A stretch of 64,000 bases of DNA, from contig CAWFGU010000024.1 of NCBI GenBank assembly GCA_963815505.1, positions 186,001-250,000 of the forward strand, written 5' to 3'. Numbering within the stretch: position 1 is the stretch's first letter; each line of letters starts with the position of its first letter. The position numbers and the translations under genes are program-made. Under the pieces are notes generated by a model. It made no database searches. It had not been told where the DNA came from and saw only the letters and a list, made by a program, of their open reading frames with translations. Shown in pieces: positions 8,953 through 16,907 of the stretch. The stretch is from CAXBBB01 sp963815505 (GTDB lineage: Bacteria > Bacteroidota > Rhodothermia > Rhodothermales > BA12).

Positions 8953-9080
8953 TACCAAATCCGGCTGCACCTTTTCCCTTCGTCATCGCGAGGAGCGCAG
9001 CATCACCGATGCGAAGCGACGCGGCGATCTGAGGCGATTGCCGGCGGCGGATAGCGCAACTACGCTTCCGGATTTGGTAT
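8952..9080. repeat. Inverted repeat element with ATACCAAATCCGG ends
   Basis: ATACCAAATCCGG at 8952-8964 is perfectly complementary to CCGGATTTGGTAT at 9068-9080. Between the arms lies a relative of the GTCATnGCGAGGAGCGcAGC repeat also seen at 5372. One arm with a single change (ATACCGAATCCGG) recurs alone at 44115-44127. It abuts the ychF stop codon and may act as a terminator or be a nested mobile repeat. Confidence 0.6.
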
Positions 9081-9543
9081 AAGGTCGTACGCGACCGCAT
9101 AGCCAAGGCGTCCGTCACATCCGGCTAACGGAGACGCATGCTCGTCGTCCACTCGTGACCCGTCTTTCCGGCAACCTGGAATGACATGCAGGGGTCTCGT
9201 TGCGCTGCTGATGGCTGCGGCGAGCGTCCGTTGCAGCAGCGAGAGGCGCGAAGGTCGCACAGGTTGGTGCCGACTGGGGCAGGCTGCGCCGGCTTGCTCA
9301 ACGTGAGGTGCGCCTCGCGTGGTAGCGTCTGCTCCGTCAATCCGTACGGCGCACGGCGATGCACTCTGCCGGTGTGGCGCGCAGCGAGCGGCCGCACGTG
9401 TCCGGCTGTTGGATCAGACGTGCAAAAAAGTCGGCGACGAGAGAGGGATCGGCGAAACCAGGTGTTAACTAGGTGGTTGGTCGGCTCAATCACTGGGTCA
9501 ACCAACTGGTTGACCGAATCTGCTTCGTCTCCTCGCCCCACCT
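9081..9543. promoter_or_regulatory. Control region upstream of the efflux operon
   Basis: About 460 bases with no credible gene on either strand. The last 90 bases are less GC-rich and contain an AACCA-N13-TGGTT inverted repeat (9456-9478) and the perfect operator-like palindrome at 9496-9515. It most probably carries the promoter of the tolC-adaptor-pump genes; I could not identify a convincing -33/-7 pair. Confidence 0.45.
9496..9515. promoter_or_regulatory. Perfect 20-bp operator-like palindrome
   Basis: GGTCAACCAACTGGTTGACC: two 9-bp arms with a 2-bp centre, 28 bases before the tolC ATG. Size and symmetry match operators of TetR-family repressors, and a TetR gene closes this same locus at 18110-18763. 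Regulation by that protein is inferred. Confidence 0.6.
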
Positions 9544-11745
9544 ATGGCTCGACTCGTCCTCGCCTGCCTCGTAGCGCTCTGCGCCGCCTCGGCAGATGCG
9601 CAGTCCATTCGCCTGCCCTCGGGCGCAGTGTCCGGCTCTACCCTCGACGCGTTCACGATGGAGGCCGAACGCCTGCTCGGCTCGGACCAACTGGCATCGG
9701 CGCGCATCGGTCTGTGGGAAGCGGGCGATGCGGACGGCGTGCTGATCTCGCTCGTCGATCCTGCGCTGAGCGACGTGCCGAGCGGCGTGCTCACGCGTCC
9801 GGCTGCGCTGGCTCGGGATTTGGCTGCGATGCGCGACGTGCTGGGCCTCCCTATGCGGCGACTCGGCGTCGTCGCGCACCCCTCCGTCTATGAGTCGGCG
9901 GGGCTTGCGGATCGATTGCGCGCGCTCGCTTCTCAGGCCGGATGGGAGGACGTGCTGATGGTCGGAAGTGGCGCCGCGTCGCTCGGTGCGATGGACGTTG
10001 AGGGGCTGGATGCGGTGTACCTCGATGCGGGCAGTGGGTTGAGCGTGGATGCCATCGCGGCGCTGGCCGAGCGGTTGGCCGAGCAGGGAACGGTGTCGCT
10101 GGCAGCCGAGCCGGACCACGTCAGGGCGGGATGGCTGCTTTCGGCGTCGCCTCCGTTTTACGAGCGTCTCGGCCGCGATGCGGCGCTGGCCGTTCAGGAC
10201 GTATCGGAAGGCCGTTCGGTAGAGGCTACGGACCGGACGCGCGTGCTCCCGCCGGTCCGGTTCACGGCCAACGAGCGGACGGCGCAGCGGCTGGGTGTCG
10301 ATCTGCCGTGGACGCTGCGGCTCGAAGCCCAGGTGATCGAAGCCGATACCCGACTCGCCGCTCCGCTGACGTTGGCCGACGCGGTGCGCATCGCCGCCGA
10401 CAGCAGCCTGGCGACGCGAGCCGAGGCGTTCGCGGTCCGTGCCGACGCGCAGAACGTCGGGCTGGCGCGGTCGGCGATCTTGCCGCAGATCGGCCTGGAG
10501 TCGACGGCGCGCGTGATCAGCGACGAGCTGGGAGCGGCCGCATTGGGCGGGGCCAACCCCGAGCGGCTGTGGACGGTGGGAGCCGGGCTGGATCAGGTGC
10601 TGTTCAGCGAGCGGGCGTTCGCCGACGTGGCGATCACGACGCGCATCCGCACGGCGCGGAGGTACCAACTGGCGGCGGCTCGGCTGGACGCGGCCCAGGC
10701 CGGAGCCGACGCGTTCGTCGCCCTGCTGCGCGCGCAGACCGGCGAAGCGATCACGCGGGCTACGCTGCGGCGCACCCGGGTCAACGTCGAGGCGGCGCGG
10801 CTGCGGCGCACCATCGGCACGGCGGGGCCTGCGGACGTGGCGCGGCTCGAAGCCGAAGCAGCCCAAAACAGGGCGCGATTGGCGGGCGTGATGGGCGGCG
10901 TCCAGGCGGCGCGGGTGTCGCTCAATCAGACCCTCAACCGTCCGCTCGATCAGCGCGTCGCCGTGGGAGGCGCGGATTCCGGCGGTGCGAGCGAAGGCGA
11001 CGCCCCGCTCCGGCTTCCGCGCGCGTTCGCCGTTCAGGCCCTTACCGACGCCCAAGCGGGCCGTGCCGCCTCTCCGGGCGATGCGGCGCGACTGGCCGAT
11101 CTGGCCGCCGTACGCGCCTACGAGCAGGCGCCCGAGATCGAAGCGCTCCGCTCCATCGTGTCGGCGCAGCGGCGGGCGGACCAGTCAGCGGGACGCTCGT
11201 TCTTCTTGCCCGAGATCCGCCTGAGTGCGGGTGCCACGACGCGCTTGTACGAGGGCGGAGCGGGGACCGAAGCGCTGCCGCCTCAGCTTCCCATCCCGCC
11301 GTTCCCCGACGACGTGTGGCAGATCGGCGTGACGGCGTCTTTTCCGCTCTTTCTGGGGGGCGCGCGGCTGGCTCGCAAGCGGCAGACGCAGGCCGAAATG
11401 GGCGAGGCGCAGGCCCAGTTGGATCAGGTCGTCCAGGGCGTCGAAACCGGCGCGCGGGCGTCGGCGCACGTGCTGTCGGCCAATGCGGCGGCGTTCGAGC
11501 AGGCGCTGCTGGCCGCCGACGCCGCTGCCGAGGCGTACCGGGTCGCCGAGCGTCTGTACCGCGAAGGACTGGTCGACCTGCTGGGACTGCTCGACGCCCA
11601 GACGGCGCTCCGCGTGTCGGAAGAACTGGCCGCCGATGCCGCCTACGACGTCGTCGAGGCCTCCATCGACCTGCAACGCGCGACGGCCCGGTTCGCCGCG
11701 CTCGAGCGCTCCATCGTCACCGACCCCGAACGGCTTCTCGACTGA
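9544..11745 (+). CDS. TolC-family outer-membrane efflux protein with N-terminal ABC-substrate-binding-like domain
   Basis: A 733-residue protein, about 280 longer than a normal TolC. Signal peptide MARLVLACLVALCAASADAQ. Residues about 60-280 resemble the C-terminal lobe of ABC_sub_bind proteins (LGVVAHPSV, LDAVYLDAGSG, SPPFYERLGRDAAL, ERTAQRLGVDLPWTL). From about 295 (PLTLADAVRIAADSS) two OEP repeats follow, each with long amphipathic Ala-rich helices (ARLEAEAAQNRARLAGV; GETGxR-type VVQGVETGARASAHVL) and YREGLVDLLGLLDAQ near the end. It forms the outer-membrane channel of the tripartite pump encoded by the next two genes. The fused periplasmic domain is unusual and could sense or deliver a ligand. 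Confidence 0.88.
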   Translation: MARLVLACLVALCAASADAQSIRLPSGAVSGSTLDAFTMEAERLLGSDQLASARIGLWEAGDADGVLISLVDPALSDVPSGVLTRPAALARDLAAMRDVLGLPMRRLGVVAHPSVYESAGLADRLRALASQAGWEDVLMVGSGAASLGAMDVEGLDAVYLDAGSGLSVDAIAALAERLAEQGTVSLAAEPDHVRAGWLLSASPPFYERLGRDAALAVQDVSEGRSVEATDRTRVLPPVRFTANERTAQRLGVDLPWTLRLEAQVIEADTRLAAPLTLADAVRIAADSSLATRAEAFAVRADAQNVGLARSAILPQIGLESTARVISDELGAAALGGANPERLWTVGAGLDQVLFSERAFADVAITTRIRTARRYQLAAARLDAAQAGADAFVALLRAQTGEAITRATLRRTRVNVEAARLRRTIGTAGPADVARLEAEAAQNRARLAGVMGGVQAARVSLNQTLNRPLDQRVAVGGADSGGASEGDAPLRLPRAFAVQALTDAQAGRAASPGDAARLADLAAVRAYEQAPEIEALRSIVSAQRRADQSAGRSFFLPEIRLSAGATTRLYEGGAGTEALPPQLPIPPFPDDVWQIGVTASFPLFLGGARLARKRQTQAEMGEAQAQLDQVVQGVETGARASAHVLSANAAAFEQALLAADAAAEAYRVAERLYREGLVDLLGLLDAQTALRVSEELAADAAYDVVEASIDLQRATARFAALERSIVTDPERLLD

Positions 11746-11774
11746 GCCACCCGACTCCTTTCTACGACCTCTCC

Positions 11775-12935
11775 ATGACGCGTCTGCTACCTGTTCTCCT
11801 TCTCGCCGCCACTCTGGCCGGTTGCGCCTCGGATGCGCCCGAGTTGCCGCCGCCGGTCGTCCGCATAGCCATCGTCGGGCAGTCCGAAGCGCAAGACCTC
11901 TCGTTCGTCGGCACGACGCAGGCGACATCGGAGTCGCGCGTGTCGTTCCAGGTGGGCGGCACGCTGGTGCGCCGCTCGGCCGACGTGGGCGATAGGGTGC
12001 GCGCCGGGCAAGTGCTGGCCCAACTCGACCCGTCCGACATCGCGCTGCAGCGGCAACAGGCGGCGTCCGGTCTGGCGCAGGCCGAGGCTGGGCTGAGGCA
12101 GGCTCGGGCCGGAGCGCGGTTGGCCCAGGCCGAATACGAACGCGTGCGCGCCCTCTACGCCGACGACCTGATCGCGCTGAGCGGCTACGACGGAGCGCGG
12201 ACGGGCCGGGACACGGCGCGCGACGCGGTCGAACAGGCCCAGGCGGGCGTGTCGGCGGCGCGCGACGGCGTCGCCCTGGCCGACCGGGCGCTGGGCTACA
12301 CGCGGCTCGTGTCTCCGTCGGACGGATCGGTCGGAGACATCTACGCCGAGCCGGGCGAACTGGTCGCTCCGGGCCAGCCGATCGCGCTGATCGCGTCCGA
12401 CGACGCGCCCATGGAGATTCGCTTCGACGCGTCCGAGAGCGTCGTCGGGGAGGTGCAGGCGGGGCGGCGCGTGCGCGTGACGCTGACGGCGCTGGACGGC
12501 GCTCCGTTCAACGGCACAATTACCCAAGTGGGTACGGCGGCAGCGCGCGGCGGAACGACGTATCCGGTTACGGTGCGGCTCGAGAACGCCGACGCGCGCG
12601 TGCGCAGCGGCATGACGGGACGTGTCACGTTGCCCCGCCAACTCGCCGCGGATGCGCCCGCCGCCCTGGTGGTTCCGGTGTCGTCCCTCGACCGCGACGA
12701 GCGGGGCAGCTATGCTCTGATCGTCAGCGGCGGCAGGGGCGCGCCGGTGGACTCGGCTCGCGTCGAGCGGCGCAGTGTGACGACCGGACGGCTGCTGTCC
12801 GGCGGCGTCGAAGTCACGAGCGGGCTGGCAGCGGGCGACCGCATCGTGGCCGCCGGACTCTCCGACTTGCTTCCGGGGCAAGCCGTGCGCGTGCTCGCCA
12901 GCGATCCGCTGCGCGAATCCGTCGCCCGCTTCTGA
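11775..12935 (+). CDS. RND efflux periplasmic adaptor lipoprotein
   Basis: A 386-residue membrane-fusion protein linking the RND pump to the TolC channel. The lipobox LAGC places the acylated Cys at residue 17. Then come the biotinyl/lipoyl half (TQATSESRVSFQVGGTLVRR, GDRVRAGQVLAQLDPSD), an Ala/Gln-rich helical hairpin (residues about 80-150), the second half-motif (LVSPSDGSVGDIYAEPGELVAPG), a beta-barrel (MEIRFDASESVV) and the membrane-proximal domain. The ATG at 11775 is 29 bases after the tolC stop; a far longer upstream extension in frame is the antisense-like shadow of tolC and is rejected. Confidence 0.93.
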   Translation: MTRLLPVLLLAATLAGCASDAPELPPPVVRIAIVGQSEAQDLSFVGTTQATSESRVSFQVGGTLVRRSADVGDRVRAGQVLAQLDPSDIALQRQQAASGLAQAEAGLRQARAGARLAQAEYERVRALYADDLIALSGYDGARTGRDTARDAVEQAQAGVSAARDGVALADRALGYTRLVSPSDGSVGDIYAEPGELVAPGQPIALIASDDAPMEIRFDASESVVGEVQAGRRVRVTLTALDGAPFNGTITQVGTAAARGGTTYPVTVRLENADARVRSGMTGRVTLPRQLAADAPAALVVPVSSLDRDERGSYALIVSGGRGAPVDSARVERRSVTTGRLLSGGVEVTSGLAAGDRIVAAGLSDLLPGQAVRVLASDPLRESVARF

Positions 12936-12969
12936 CCCTGCTCCGCCTCCGCCTCTTCGCCTCGCTGCC

Positions 12970-15900
12970 ATGCCGCTGACCCGCTTCGCCCTCGCCAACC
13001 GCACGCTGCTGTTCGTGCTGATCGGCCTGCTCACGTTCGCCGGAATCCAGACCTACCTGTCGCTGCCGCGCGACGAGGCGCCCGCGTTCACGGTCCGCAC
13101 CGCCATCGTCGCGACGATCTGGCCGGGCGCGTCGGCCGAGCGGATGGAGCGGCTGGTGGCCGAGCCGCTCGAGGAAGCCCTCGAAGAACTGCCGGGCGCC
13201 AAGCACGTCCGGACCGTCGTGCAGCCGGGCCGCGTCGTCGTCTCGCTCGACATCGAAGACACCTTGCCTGCGGTCGAGCCGACGTGGACCGAGATGCGCG
13301 AAACCGTCGCCGACGTGGCGCAGACGCTGCCGCAAGGCGTGATCGGTCCGTTCATCAACGACGACTTCGGCGACGTGTACGGCACCATCGTCGCGATCAC
13401 GGGCGACGGCTTCGAGTCGACCGAGTTGGAGCGTGCCGCCGAGACGCTGCGTCGCCGCCTACTCGCGCTGCCCGACGCGCGCAGGGTGCAGATCGACGGT
13501 GCCCGCGAGGAGCGCGTGTTCGTCACCTACGACCCGGCGCGGCTGGCCGGGCTGGGCGTACCGGCGGGCTTTCTGATCGGGCAACTGCAGCAGCGCAACC
13601 TGGTCGGTCCCGGCGGCGACGTGACGGCGGACGGGCGGACGATTCCGCTACGACCGTCAGGCGCGTTCGCCACGGCCGACGACCTGCGCGAGACGACGCT
13701 GCGTCTCCCCAGCGGCGCGCTGGTCACGATGGGCGACCTGGCCGACGTGCGGATGGGCTACGCCGACCCGCCCGCTCAAACGGTCCGGTTCTCGGGAAAG
13801 GACGCCGTGACGGTCGCCGTGTCGATGAAGGCTGACGGACGCCTGACGCAGTTCGGCCCCGAGATTCTGCGCGTGGTCGAGGAGACCGAGGCCGACCTGC
13901 CCGCCGGTCTCGACTTCGACGTGGTGATCTATCAGCCCGAAGTCGTCGACCGGCTCACGTCCGAGTTCGTGGTGAGCCTGGTGCAAGCGGTCTTGATCGT
14001 CGTGCTCGTGCTGCTCGTCTCACTCGGCTTTCGGACGGGACTGATCGTCTCGTCGGTGATTCCGGTCACGATGTTCGTCTCGTTCCTGTGCATGGCCCTC
14101 TTCGACATCACGATCAACCAGATGTCGCTGGTGGCCCTGATCATCGCGCTCGGGCTGCTCGTCGACAACTCGATCGTCGTGTCCGAGCAAATCCTGAGCG
14201 ACTTCGAGGGCGGCGCGGACCTGAAAGACGCATCGGTGAAGGCAGCGCGCGACATGGCGTTTCCCCTGCTCGTGGCGTCGGCCAGCACGGTCGGCGCGCT
14301 GCTTCCCACCTACCTGGCCGAAACGTCGGCGAGCGAGTACACGGCTGCCATCTTCGAGGTGCTCGCCTTCTCGCTCGCCGTCTCGTGGATTCTCTCGATG
14401 ACGATGATTCCGGTCTTGTGCGTGCTGTTTCTCGCTACGGGCCACGACGCCAGCGCGCAGGATCGCACTCCGCTGTGGCGGCGGCTGGGCGCGCGGCTGG
14501 GATTGGTATCGGCTCAGGCACCGGCCGGGAGCGACGAGGAGGACGAGCCGTTCGGCGGTGCTCTGTACCGGCGCTACCGCTCGGCCCTGATACCCGTCCT
14601 GCGCCACAAGGGGCTGACGCTGGCGGGCTTCGCCGGCGTGTTCGTGCTGGCGATGATCGGCTTCGGCGTGGCCGTTCCGCAGCAGTTTTTCCCGACCAAG
14701 GAATACGAAGTGTTCGTCGTCGAACTCGACTTCCCGTGGGGCACCTCGATCGGCGAAACGAGCGCCGTCGCCGCCGAACTGGGCGCGTTCCTGAGCGACA
14801 GCCTCTCGGCCCGTGTTGCAGAAGATCCCGGGCTGCTCGCTTCGTCAGGAGAATACGAGTCGGACGGTGTCGTGCGATGGGCGGCGTACGCGGGATCTCC
14901 GCCGCCGCGCTACACGCTCTCGTTCGTCCCCGAAGCGCCTCGCCCCGACTATGCCTACCTGATCGTGACGGGCACTACGCCCGAGAACCAGCCCGAGACG
15001 TTCGGCCGCATCCAGCGGTTCATGGAGCGGGCGCATCCGAGCGTCGTCACCAGGGCGCAGCGGGTGCGCAACGGGCCGCCCATCGACTATCCGTTCGAGG
15101 TTCGCATCTCGGGCGAGGATCCCCTCGTGCTCCAGCGCCTCGCCGCCGAGGTGCGCCGCGAGCTGTCGACGATAGAAGGGGCCGTCAACGTCGGCACGGA
15201 CTGGGGCGCGCGTCAGGCTTCGCTCGACGTGCAGATCGACCACGACGCGGCGCGCCGAGCAGGTCTATCGACGGCGGACGTGTCGTTCTCGCTCCAGAGC
15301 GCGCTCGACGGCATCCCCGTCTCCTCGATCCAGAGAGGCAACGACGACATCCCCGTCGTCTTCCGCTCGTCCGAAGCGCTCGCCGGCGCCGATGCGCTGG
15401 GGCGGATGGAGATCTACAGCGGCCAGACCGGCCAGGCCGTCCCACTGGATCAGGTCGCCGATGTCGTAGTCGCGTACGAACCGGCCAACATCGAGCGCTA
15501 CGACGGCGTGCGCACGATCACGGTCGAAGCCGACGTGTCCGAAGCGTCGGGGCCGTTCGTGACGATGTTCACGATGCAGGCGGCGCTGGACGCCTACCTC
15601 GCCGAAGCCACGCTCTCGTGGCCGCCGGGCTACACCTACGCGTACGGAGGCGACATCGAGCAGTCGGTCGACTCGCAGAGCGCCATCGGTGCCAAGGGGC
15701 CGCTGGCGATCGTCGTGATCCTGCTGTTTTTGGTGGCGCAGTTCAACGCGCTCCGGCCGGTCGCCATCGTGCTGATCTCGCTTCCGTTCGCCATGATCGG
15801 CGTTACGCTGGGGCTGGTCGTGTCGGGTTACGCGTTCGGCTTCATGCCGCTGCTGGGTACGATCGCGCTCTTCGGCATCATCATCAACAACGCCGTCGTG

Positions 15901-16293
15901 CTGCTCGACCGGGTCGGCACGCTGCGCGCGAGTGGGATGGACGACCGGCAGGCGTTGGTCCACGCCGCTCAGCAGCGCTTTCGCCCGATCCTACTCACGG
16001 CCGCGACGACGGCGGGCGGCCTCTTGCCGCTCTGGATCGCTGCCAGCCCGCTCTTCGCCCCGATGGCCGTCGCGATGCTGTTTGGCCTGATCGCCTCGTC
16101 GGCGCTGACGCCGGGCCTGGTGCCCGTCCTCTACGCGCTCTTCTACCGCCTCGACTTCTCGGATTTCGCCTACGATCCCGAAGCGAGCGGAGAAGAGACT
16201 GGGCCCGGGCAAGAGCGCAGCGAACGCGTCGTTTCGGCTCCCGACGCAGCCGACGGCGACGGCTCGGTACTCGGCGAACCCGCGCTGGCGTAG
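12970..16293 (+). CDS. RND-family efflux pump, inner-membrane permease
   Basis: A 1107-residue AcrB/HAE-type transporter with 12 membrane segments and two large periplasmic loops. The N-terminal TM1 (TLLFVLIGLLTFAGI), TM2-TM4 block (VVLVLLVSLGFRTGLIV, LVALIIALGLLVDNSIVVSEQ) and the C-terminal TM10-TM12 block (FGFMPLLGTIALFGIIINNAVVLLD) are clear. In TM4 the usual Asp-Asp pair of AcrB is Asp-Asn, and the TM10 Lys position appears to be Asn; this pattern occurs in a broad RND subgroup, so the ion-coupling details may differ. The last 40 residues are an acidic, disordered tail. It follows the adaptor by 34 bases, in one operon. Confidence 0.93.
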   Translation: MPLTRFALANRTLLFVLIGLLTFAGIQTYLSLPRDEAPAFTVRTAIVATIWPGASAERMERLVAEPLEEALEELPGAKHVRTVVQPGRVVVSLDIEDTLPAVEPTWTEMRETVADVAQTLPQGVIGPFINDDFGDVYGTIVAITGDGFESTELERAAETLRRRLLALPDARRVQIDGAREERVFVTYDPARLAGLGVPAGFLIGQLQQRNLVGPGGDVTADGRTIPLRPSGAFATADDLRETTLRLPSGALVTMGDLADVRMGYADPPAQTVRFSGKDAVTVAVSMKADGRLTQFGPEILRVVEETEADLPAGLDFDVVIYQPEVVDRLTSEFVVSLVQAVLIVVLVLLVSLGFRTGLIVSSVIPVTMFVSFLCMALFDITINQMSLVALIIALGLLVDNSIVVSEQILSDFEGGADLKDASVKAARDMAFPLLVASASTVGALLPTYLAETSASEYTAAIFEVLAFSLAVSWILSMTMIPVLCVLFLATGHDASAQDRTPLWRRLGARLGLVSAQAPAGSDEEDEPFGGALYRRYRSALIPVLRHKGLTLAGFAGVFVLAMIGFGVAVPQQFFPTKEYEVFVVELDFPWGTSIGETSAVAAELGAFLSDSLSARVAEDPGLLASSGEYESDGVVRWAAYAGSPPPRYTLSFVPEAPRPDYAYLIVTGTTPENQPETFGRIQRFMERAHPSVVTRAQRVRNGPPIDYPFEVRISGEDPLVLQRLAAEVRRELSTIEGAVNVGTDWGARQASLDVQIDHDAARRAGLSTADVSFSLQSALDGIPVSSIQRGNDDIPVVFRSSEALAGADALGRMEIYSGQTGQAVPLDQVADVVVAYEPANIERYDGVRTITVEADVSEASGPFVTMFTMQAALDAYLAEATLSWPPGYTYAYGGDIEQSVDSQSAIGAKGPLAIVVILLFLVAQFNALRPVAIVLISLPFAMIGVTLGLVVSGYAFGFMPLLGTIALFGIIINNAVVLLDRVGTLRASGMDDRQALVHAAQQRFRPILLTAATTAGGLLPLWIAASPLFAPMAVAMLFGLIASSALTPGLVPVLYALFYRLDFSDFAYDPEASGEETGPGQERSERVVSAPDAADGDGSVLGEPALA

Positions 16294-16301
16294 CTTCCAC
16301 C

Positions 16302-16907
16302 GTGACAGCCGCCCAAGCCCTCGCCGCCGCCGACCCGGCCCTCGCCCGCGTCGTCGCCGGTACGCCGCTGCCCGTTCTCGAGCCGACCGGGAGCGTCTTC
16401 CACGACCTGATGAGCTGTGTCGTGGAGCAGCAGATCCACTATCGCAGCACGAAGGGGACGTTTGGCCGCGCGCTCGCTGCCGCCGGGCTGACGCGCGTCG
16501 CACCGGACACGTTCGAGGCGTTCGCCGAGCGCGGGCTGACGACGCTTCGGCTGTCGGCGCACAAGGTGGACACTGCCGTCCGCGTCGCCGACTGGTTCGA
16601 GCGGCATCCCGGCATGGACTGGCACGCGCTGGACGACAGCGAGGTACGCGCGCGCCTGGGCGAGATCGGCGGCGTAGGCCCGTGGACGGTCGACATGATC
16701 CTGATCTATTCGCTCGGCCGCGCCGACGTGCTGCCCGCAGGCGACTATCACCTCAAACAGGTCGTGTCGTCGCTGTACGGCGTCGACCTGAGCAGGCGAG
16801 CGACCTCTCGGCTCAAGGCCCTCGCCGAGCCGTGGCGCCCCCACCGATCGCTGGCGGTGCGGTATCTGCTGGCGTGGAAAGAGCATCGGCAGATGCTGGC
16901 CCGATGA
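16302..16907 (+). CDS. AlkA-like DNA-3-methyladenine glycosylase (HhH-GPD family)
   Basis: A 201-residue base-excision enzyme. The helix-hairpin-helix is at LGEIGGVGPWTVDMIL (about residues 113-128), followed by LPAGDYHLKQ with the expected catalytic Asp, and MSCVVEQQIHYRST near the N-terminus matches the (V)xQQ(I/V)S element. It is shorter than E. coli AlkA (282) because the N-terminal beta domain is missing, as in many glycosylase-2 family members. The start is a GTG at 16302, 8 bases after the pump stop. Its stop overlaps the next start (ATGA), indicating translational coupling with the DUF763 gene. Confidence 0.85.
   Translation: MTAAQALAAADPALARVVAGTPLPVLEPTGSVFHDLMSCVVEQQIHYRSTKGTFGRALAAAGLTRVAPDTFEAFAERGLTTLRLSAHKVDTAVRVADWFERHPGMDWHALDDSEVRARLGEIGGVGPWTVDMILIYSLGRADVLPAGDYHLKQVVSSLYGVDLSRRATSRLKALAEPWRPHRSLAVRYLLAWKEHRQMLAR

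Noticed and set aside
10131..11774. Upstream extension of the adaptor frame across tolC
   Set aside because: Arg/Gly-rich shadow of the TolC gene; the lipoprotein signal at 11775 marks the real start.
14088..16301. Long plus-strand frame antisense-like in phase within the RND pump
   Set aside because: It is Arg/Ala-rich, overlaps the conserved pump in another frame and only its last 201 residues (glycosylase) are real.
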